In this document: positions 33,154 through 38,235 of the stretch, piece by piece | Position numbering within the stretch: position 1 is the stretch's first letter | Layout: every line of letters starts with the position of its first letter | NCBI GenBank assembly: GCA_001782015.1 | Contig: MFNJ01000014.1 | Coordinates: forward strand, 1-38,235 | DNA: 38,235 nt | Direction: 5' to 3' | DNA from: Candidatus Levybacteria bacterium RIFCSPHIGHO2_01_FULL_36_15 | GTDB lineage: Bacteria > Patescibacteriota > Microgenomatia > Levybacterales > GWA1-39-11 | Made by a program: the position numbers and the translations under genes | The notes under the pieces: model-generated | Databases searched by the model: none | The model's input: only the letters and a program-made list of their open reading frames with translations | Told to the model about the DNA's origin: nothing

Positions 33154-33522
33154 ATGGTAGAAAATCCAAAAAATCCTGTCGAAGAATATTACCGAGTCAC
33201 AGCTTTATCGAGAGTGGGTAGAATAATGGAAGGTGCGGGCATAGATGCTCACACTTGTGAACGAGTAATTGATGTTGCCAGAGGTCACGTGGAAAAACTT
33301 GCTGTTGCCGGTACGAACGCGTTGATGACTGTGTGCTCCGCCTCAACAGCAAGGTCAAGTCGATCCATAAAACATCATATAGCTCCTGGAGAAGCTGTGG
33401 GTCAAGCTGTTTCTTCTACGATGAGAAAAATAATGGAAGAAGAAGGTTGTGCTTTGGATATTAAGCAAGCAATAGATAAAGCATTTCCGGTACATCAGGA
33501 ATTAGATGTGAAGTGCCACTAA
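33154..33522 (+). CDS. Hypothetical 122-aa soluble helical protein
   Basis: I do not recognise the family. The sequence is soluble, mostly helical, with four Cys (36, 61, 99, 121 roughly), an Ala/Ser-rich centre (MTVCSASTARSSRS) and a His pair (KHHIAPGE). No membrane segment or signal peptide. It stands alone, convergent with the ABC transporter gene (55 bp between the stops). Base composition looks slightly richer in G and C than its neighbours by eye. Confidence 0.65.
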   Translation: MVENPKNPVEEYYRVTALSRVGRIMEGAGIDAHTCERVIDVARGHVEKLAVAGTNALMTVCSASTARSSRSIKHHIAPGEAVGQAVSSTMRKIMEEEGCALDIKQAIDKAFPVHQELDVKCH

Positions 33523-33577
33523 AATTTATATTTATAATACAAGTAATATTATTTGAGATATCTTTTTTGATTTCTAA

Positions 33578-35395
33578 TTATTTATATCCTTTTGCTTGTG
33601 TTTGAAACATGTGTGCGTATTTACCGTTAATTGCCAATAATTTATCATGTGTACCTCTTTCTATAATTTGTCCATTTTCTATCACAAATATTTTATTGGC
33701 ATTTCTGACAGTTGAGAATCTATGTGAGACAAGAATTAATGTTTTATTTTTGTACTCTTTCTCAAGATTATTGAATATTTCGTATTCTGCTTCTGCGTCA
33801 ATAGCACTTGTTGGTTCATCTAAAATCAAAAGTGGGGAGGACTGATAAAATGCTCTTGCTATTGCCAGTTTTTGCCACTGACCAATTGACAGCTCTACTC
33901 CTTCTTCATACTCACGCCCAAGTACTTGATCAAATTTCTTTGGAAGTTTATCTATAAATTCATGCGCTCCTGCTTTTTTGGACGCTTCAACTACTTGCTG
34001 TTCATCTACTTTACTGGGGTTTCCCAAAATGATGTTATCTTTTACAGTAAGGTAATAATGAACAAAATCCTGAAAAAGCGTTCCCATAAATTGATACCAG
34101 TTGGAAAGTTTTATGTCTTTTATGTTTACTCCGTTTACTAAAATTTCTCCTTCGGTTACATCATAGAAGCGGCAAACAAGTTTAATAATAGTTGATTTAC
34201 CGGCTCCGTTTTCCCCAACAAAAGCAACGCTTTCTCCAGGTTCAATAACAAGAGAAATATTTTTGAGTACTTTAGGTCCATGCGGATAGGCAAAAGTAAC
34301 ATTCTTAAATTCTATTTTGGGAGGAGCAATCTTTTCAAAAACAACAGCTTTTTCTGCTTCTTTAATAAGTTTTGGAAGCTTTGAAATTTCAAGGTAGTGA
34401 TCAATATATAAATTATGCTCGTACATTTCACCAAAAGTAATTACGGAGGCGGAAACACTTCCGTTTAGCTGGTCTATCATATTAATTAACAGCGTGAAAC
34501 TACCTATTGTAATTATTCCTGATAGGACATTAGGTAATTGTAGATAGGCAATTACAAATAAAACAACAGCTTCTAAAATCGGAGGATAGGTGAGCTGGCG
34601 AAGATAATTATCAAGAGGTTTTTTATTTAAATTAAAGAGATACTCCTGAACCTCTTTCAATCTTTGAAGAAGTGTTTTTTGAGATTGGAATATTTTCATT
34701 TCTCTTATCGCTTCGGGTGAAGCAAGAAGCCAGGTTAAATACCATAATTTTCTTACTTGGGGAGCGCCTGATCCGTAAATAGACCATTGGATTGTTCCGT
34801 ATCTTGCTCTTAACAAAAGTCTTGGTAGTGCTATTAGTGTGATAGCTGTCGGAATCCACCACCCAAAAGGCAACAGAATAATAAATGCCGCAATATAGGA
34901 AACAAAATTACCGAAAAAATATGAAAATTCTCTCAAAAAATCAGGCGGCCGCCAGGTAACAGTATCTCGTACTTTGGAAATCAGGTTTTGTGTTTTTGGG
35001 TCTTCCAGATATGCAATATCTAAATTGGACAGTTTGTCATAAAATTTTCTGTTTAGTTCATTTTGAATTTTGTAACGGAATAAATAATCAAAATAAGTTC
35101 TGCCTAATCCCCATTGAATAATATTTTCTGCTAAGGAAAGTATGTATCTGGTTGCAAGAACAACAATTATAATAAAAGGAATTGAGGTAGAAGCTTTAAG
35201 TGTTCCGTTTGCAATAAGATTGTCAATTAAATATTTAAGCGTTAAACTTCCAATAAGGGGAGTGAATGCTCCTAAAAATGCCGTAAAGTAATAACCGAAA
35301 GTTACTCTTCTATCCATCTGCCAGGCTAAAATAAGCATTTTCCCCAAATTTGTGAATACATGCTTCACTTGTTTGAACCCGCTTTTAAATCTCAT
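33578..35395 (-). CDS. ABC exporter half-transporter (fused membrane and ATPase domains)
   Basis: A 605-aa type IV-fold ABC exporter subunit that would work as a dimer. Membrane segments fall in about 35-330. The nucleotide-binding domain has Walker A GENGAGKST (394-402), Q-loop FQDF (441-444), signature LSIGQ (502-506, a variant of LSGGQ), Walker B LLILDEPTS (522-530) and switch His558. The substrate (lipid, peptide or drug) cannot be inferred. A TGC-TAGAAT box ends 7 bp before the ATG, again a leaderless layout. No partner subunit lies next to it. Confidence 0.92.
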   Translation of the reverse strand: MRFKSGFKQVKHVFTNLGKMLILAWQMDRRVTFGYYFTAFLGAFTPLIGSLTLKYLIDNLIANGTLKASTSIPFIIIVVLATRYILSLAENIIQWGLGRTYFDYLFRYKIQNELNRKFYDKLSNLDIAYLEDPKTQNLISKVRDTVTWRPPDFLREFSYFFGNFVSYIAAFIILLPFGWWIPTAITLIALPRLLLRARYGTIQWSIYGSGAPQVRKLWYLTWLLASPEAIREMKIFQSQKTLLQRLKEVQEYLFNLNKKPLDNYLRQLTYPPILEAVVLFVIAYLQLPNVLSGIITIGSFTLLINMIDQLNGSVSASVITFGEMYEHNLYIDHYLEISKLPKLIKEAEKAVVFEKIAPPKIEFKNVTFAYPHGPKVLKNISLVIEPGESVAFVGENGAGKSTIIKLVCRFYDVTEGEILVNGVNIKDIKLSNWYQFMGTLFQDFVHYYLTVKDNIILGNPSKVDEQQVVEASKKAGAHEFIDKLPKKFDQVLGREYEEGVELSIGQWQKLAIARAFYQSSPLLILDEPTSAIDAEAEYEIFNNLEKEYKNKTLILVSHRFSTVRNANKIFVIENGQIIERGTHDKLLAINGKYAHMFQTQAKGYK

Positions 35396-35402
35396 AATTA
35401 TT

Positions 35403-35411
35403 ATTCTAGCA
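35403..35411 (-). promoter_or_regulatory. Extended -10 promoter of the ABC exporter gene
   Basis: TGC-TAGAAT on the minus strand, 7 bp before the ATG at 35395. The -35 region has no good match. Confidence 0.5.
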
Positions 35412-35446
35412 GAATTTTTAAGGGATAAATTTAAAAACTTATAGTT

Positions 35447-35926
35447 TTAGCTGTTCCGTGGTGGTGCAGATGTAGGTGTTAGAATGTGTAAATTAAAACA
35501 GGTTGTAACAACAGATATAACATGCAAGCCTTTCCCCCTTTTTTTATTAACAATTATTATGGCATTTGGTAATTCCCAAATATATTTTTTGGAAAGAAAC
35601 GGATGTTTGTCATATACATGAAATTCTCTATTAAATAAATTTATAATTACGTGCATAATTGAATTTGCCTGTTCCTTATCTTTTTCCTGATGCTCAAGCA
35701 GAATTTCATATATCCTTCCGTTTCTGGTCCCAAGCGTTGGTTGCCAATCCGGCGTAATCCATTCGTAAGGCTCTCCTATGTATAGCTTTTCGCCTTCTCT
35801 CAGGGATTTTTTGTCTTTTTTCTGAAAAATGTCGTATTCTTTTCTGGAGAATTCATGTGCCGTAATAACGGTATCAATCTCCTGTCCGAACCAATATTTT
35901 CCAAATATATCAAATTCGTGCTTCAT
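35447..35926 (-). CDS. Hypothetical 159-aa protein
   Basis: I do not recognise the family. The protein is soluble, rich in aromatic and charged residues (FGKYWFGQEIDTVITAHEF, PYEWITPDWQPT), with no membrane segment and a Pro/Thr-rich tail (TPTSAPPRNS). TATAAT on the minus strand (35939-35944) ends 12 bp before the ATG; TTGACA (35958-35963) is present but only 13 bp upstream of it, too close for a standard promoter. It is divergent from ileS. Confidence 0.65.
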   Translation of the reverse strand: MKHEFDIFGKYWFGQEIDTVITAHEFSRKEYDIFQKKDKKSLREGEKLYIGEPYEWITPDWQPTLGTRNGRIYEILLEHQEKDKEQANSIMHVIINLFNREFHVYDKHPFLSKKYIWELPNAIIIVNKKRGKGLHVISVVTTCFNLHILTPTSAPPRNS

Positions 35927-36026
35927 GCTTATAAATTTATTATATACTTTATTTCTTTGTCAAGGACTGCTAAAAACATATTTTTCACTTTTATTTTTTT
36001 AATACATTTTGATATGATAAACAAAC

Positions 36027-36055
36027 TTGAAGATATAAGCTTCTTTCTCTATAAT
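36027..36055 (+). promoter_or_regulatory. Promoter of ileS
   Basis: TTGAAG (36027-36032), 17-bp spacer, TATAAT (36050-36055). The ATG at 36065 is 9 bp past the -10 box, so the leader is nearly absent. An in-frame ATG at 36014 lies upstream of the promoter and is therefore unlikely as a start. Confidence 0.8.
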
Positions 36056-36064
36056 ATTCCTATC

Positions 36065-38235
36065 ATGTTCAAAAATGTATCAGCTAAAGTTGATTTTCCA
36101 AAACTTGAGGAAGAAATATTAAGATACTGGAAACAAAACAAGATTTTTGAGAAATCTGTTAAGAACCGCCCGGAAGATAAAAAATGGACATTTTTGGATG
36201 GTCCGCCTTTTATTACCGGTCTTCCCCATTACGGAACCCTATTGGTTTCTATTCCAAAAGATATTTTTCCGCGCTTTTGGACAATGAAAGGGTATAGAGT
36301 GAGACGCGTTTGGGGATGGGATGTACATGGTTTGCCTGCAGAAAATAAGGTAGAAATCAAACTAGGTATTAAAAGCAAGCGTGAAATAGAAGGAAAAATT
36401 GGAGTAAAAAGGTTTATAGAAGAATGTAAATTATATGTGAGTGAATCTTCCAAAGAGTGGGAATGGTATATAGATCATATTGGCCGCTGGGTGGATTTTG
36501 AAAATGCATACAGAACAATGGATTTATCATATATGGAAACTGTGATGTGGGTGTTTAAACAAATGTATGATAAAGGGCATATTTATAAAGGCCTAAGGGT
36601 GTCGTTATATTGTCCTCACTGCGCAACTCCTATTTCAAATTTTGAAGTTGCTATGGATGCTGAAAACTATAAAGAGATTACCGATCCGGCTTCAGTTTAT
36701 AAATATCCGTTGAAAGATTCAAAAGATACTTATATCCTTGCTTGGTCAACAACTCCCTGGAATAAAATTGTGACTCTGGCTTTGGCTGTTAATCCTGATC
36801 TTGTATATGTGAAGGTGAGGCAGGGCGGTGAATATTATATTTTGGCCAAAACCACCTTAAAGATGCTTAAAAATGAGCCTTATGAGATTGTGGAAGAATT
36901 TCAAGGTAAGAAGCTTATTGGGAAAAAATTTGTTCCGCATTATGATTATTACCCAATAGAGATTGGTGAAAAAGCATATGAGCTAATCGGTGGGGATTTT
37001 GTTACCGCAGAGGAAGGTACGGGAGTTGTAACAATCGCTGCTTATGGAGAAGAGGATTTGGCTGCAATGAAGAAAGACAACATACACATAGAAATGCATC
37101 TTGATGAAGAAGGGATAATAAAAAAAGATGTACCTAAATTTGGAGGAATGTATTATCTTAAAGCAAATAAAGAGGTTAACCAGGACTTGGCTGAACGAAA
37201 TTTATTATATAAAGATGAAGAGCTGGTGCATAGTGTCCCATTGTGTTGGCGCTGCCATACAAGACTCTATTATGCTCCCCAGAACGCATGGTTTGTGAAC
37301 GTACAAGATCTTAAAGAGCGGCTTAAAAAGAGTAACGAACCTATAAACTGGTTTCCCAAACATTTCAAGTATGGAAGATTCTTAAAAAGTCTGGAGGCAG
37401 CACCCGACTGGTGTATTTCAAGAAGCAGATATTGGGGTTCGCCTGTGCCTGTATGGGAATGTCAGAGATGCCAAGAGCGATTTATTCCTGGTTCAATTAA
37501 GGAACTTGAGGAAACCTCAGGACAAAAGATAAATGATCTTCATAAGCCTGAGATCGATGAGATTACTGTAATCTGCAGTAAGTGTGGAGAAAAATCAAAG
37601 CGGGTGTCGGAAGTGCTTGACAGCTGGATAGAAGCAGGTTCTGCGCCTTACGCGGAGCATCACTTTCCTTTTGAGGAAAATATCAGACTGGAAGATTTCT
37701 TCCCAACGGACTTTATAGTTGAGTATACTGGGCAAATTCGGGCGTGGTTTTATGTTTTGCATGTAATTTCAACTGCTTTGTTTGACTCAAACGAATACAA
37801 GAATGTAGTTGTTACCGGTGTGATTCTGGGAACAGACGGCCGGAAAATGAGTAAGAATTATGGTAATTATCCTGATCCAAAAAAATTACTTCAGCAGTAT
37901 GGTGGAGATGCATTGCGGCTTTACCTAATGGGTAGCCCGGTAATGAAGGGAGAAGATATTTTGATTTCTGAGGAACAATATAGAAATCAGGTGAAAGGAA
38001 TGATGCTTATACTCTGGAATATCTATAATTTTTTTGTTTCTTACGCAAATGTAGACAATTATCAGATTTCAAGTACAAAATATAAATTAACTCATAATAT
38101 TCTGGATAAATGGATTGTTTCGCTTCTTCATCTTTTGATTAGAGAGGTTACTGATAATCTTGAAAAGTATGATACTATAAGCGCTATCGCAAATGTGCAA
38201 AGATTCATAAATGATTTTTCAACTTGGTATATAAG
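36065..38235 (+). CDS. ileS: Isoleucyl-tRNA synthetase, 3' end cut by the window
   Basis: Class I synthetase charging tRNA-Ile; 723 codons are visible and the frame is open at the right edge. The start MFKNVSAKVDFPKLEEEI is typical. The HIGH motif reads HYGT (55-58), followed by PKDIFPRFWTMKGYRV and WGWDVHGLPAENKVE, the style of archaeal/eukaryotic (type 2) IleRS. The editing domain shows TTPWN and GTGVVTIAAYGEED. CWRCHTRL and later CxxC pairs suggest zinc sites. The KMSKS loop reads KMSKN (594-598). Type 2 enzymes are often mupirocin-resistant. The missing part should be the anticodon-binding C-terminus. Confidence 0.95.
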   Translation, partial: MFKNVSAKVDFPKLEEEILRYWKQNKIFEKSVKNRPEDKKWTFLDGPPFITGLPHYGTLLVSIPKDIFPRFWTMKGYRVRRVWGWDVHGLPAENKVEIKLGIKSKREIEGKIGVKRFIEECKLYVSESSKEWEWYIDHIGRWVDFENAYRTMDLSYMETVMWVFKQMYDKGHIYKGLRVSLYCPHCATPISNFEVAMDAENYKEITDPASVYKYPLKDSKDTYILAWSTTPWNKIVTLALAVNPDLVYVKVRQGGEYYILAKTTLKMLKNEPYEIVEEFQGKKLIGKKFVPHYDYYPIEIGEKAYELIGGDFVTAEEGTGVVTIAAYGEEDLAAMKKDNIHIEMHLDEEGIIKKDVPKFGGMYYLKANKEVNQDLAERNLLYKDEELVHSVPLCWRCHTRLYYAPQNAWFVNVQDLKERLKKSNEPINWFPKHFKYGRFLKSLEAAPDWCISRSRYWGSPVPVWECQRCQERFIPGSIKELEETSGQKINDLHKPEIDEITVICSKCGEKSKRVSEVLDSWIEAGSAPYAEHHFPFEENIRLEDFFPTDFIVEYTGQIRAWFYVLHVISTALFDSNEYKNVVVTGVILGTDGRKMSKNYGNYPDPKKLLQQYGGDALRLYLMGSPVMKGEDILISEEQYRNQVKGMMLILWNIYNFFVSYANVDNYQISSTKYKLTHNILDKWIVSLLHLLIREVTDNLEKYDTISAIANVQRFINDFSTWYI

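Noticed and set aside
35939-35963. TTGACA and TATAAT upstream of the 159-aa gene as a consensus promoter
   Set aside because: The spacer is only 13 bp, too short for a standard sigma-70-type promoter; the -10 box alone may still be used.
36014-36064. Earlier in-frame ATG for ileS
   Set aside because: It lies upstream of the TTGAAG-N17-TATAAT promoter, and the family normally starts at MFK...DFPKLEEE.

Overview
The window reads as a chromosome segment of a Patescibacteria/CPR bacterium, most likely a Microgenomates-type lineage. The evidence is the AT-rich sequence, dense one-way gene packing, shortened wall enzymes, a eukaryote/archaeal-style IleRS, and several small families (DUF5989, PTPS-related membrane proteins) that I associate with such genomes. 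TGA is used as an ordinary stop codon, which argues against code-25 groups. The lineage is an inference; no rRNA or marker tree is available. No tRNA, rRNA, CRISPR array or insertion sequence was seen, and no gene-free stretch exceeds 300 bases.

Region 1 (1-6642, minus strand) is the most unusual part. Three tightly packed genes are read right to left from one near-consensus promoter, and a fourth probably follows beyond the left edge behind a perfect Shine-Dalgarno sequence. All three proteins begin with the same tag, MKEFDxxLxxSVF....KDxG. Two consist of tandem winged-helix-like modules (5 and 3 copies) and end in the same tail, whose last 41 bp are identical in DNA. The third fuses a SNF2 helicase to a class I methyltransferase. 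I know of no named system with this composition.

Region 2 (6704-24788, plus strand) is a rearranged wall and division (dcw-like) cluster: murE, pgeF, murC, murA, a GlmU split into two genes, a CysQ-like phosphatase, an alpha/beta hydrolase, a membrane-anchored MurF, a DegT aminotransferase, a FemX-like transferase, mraY, ftsW, murG, a minimal ftsQ-like gene, ftsA and ftsZ. It covers UDP-GlcNAc supply, UDP-MurNAc-peptide assembly, lipid I/II synthesis and the Z-ring. murB, murD, ddl, ftsI and ftsL are not in the window. Internal promoters precede mraY and ftsZ.

Region 3 (24809-38235) is a mixed accessory stretch on both strands: a 120-aa orphan, a winged-helix/GHKL-ATPase/STAS-like fusion under a consensus promoter with a palindrome over its -35 box, a large YfhO/PTPS-related membrane protein flanked by a repeated intergenic element, a small helical protein, a possible relic ORF, a frameshifted family 2 glycosyltransferase, an SGNH hydrolase, DUF5989, dihydroorotate dehydrogenase, two orphans, an ABC exporter and the 5' two-thirds or so of ileS.

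Across the window many promoters place the -10 box 6-9 bases before the start codon, so many mRNAs are predicted to be leaderless. This resolves several start-codon choices.
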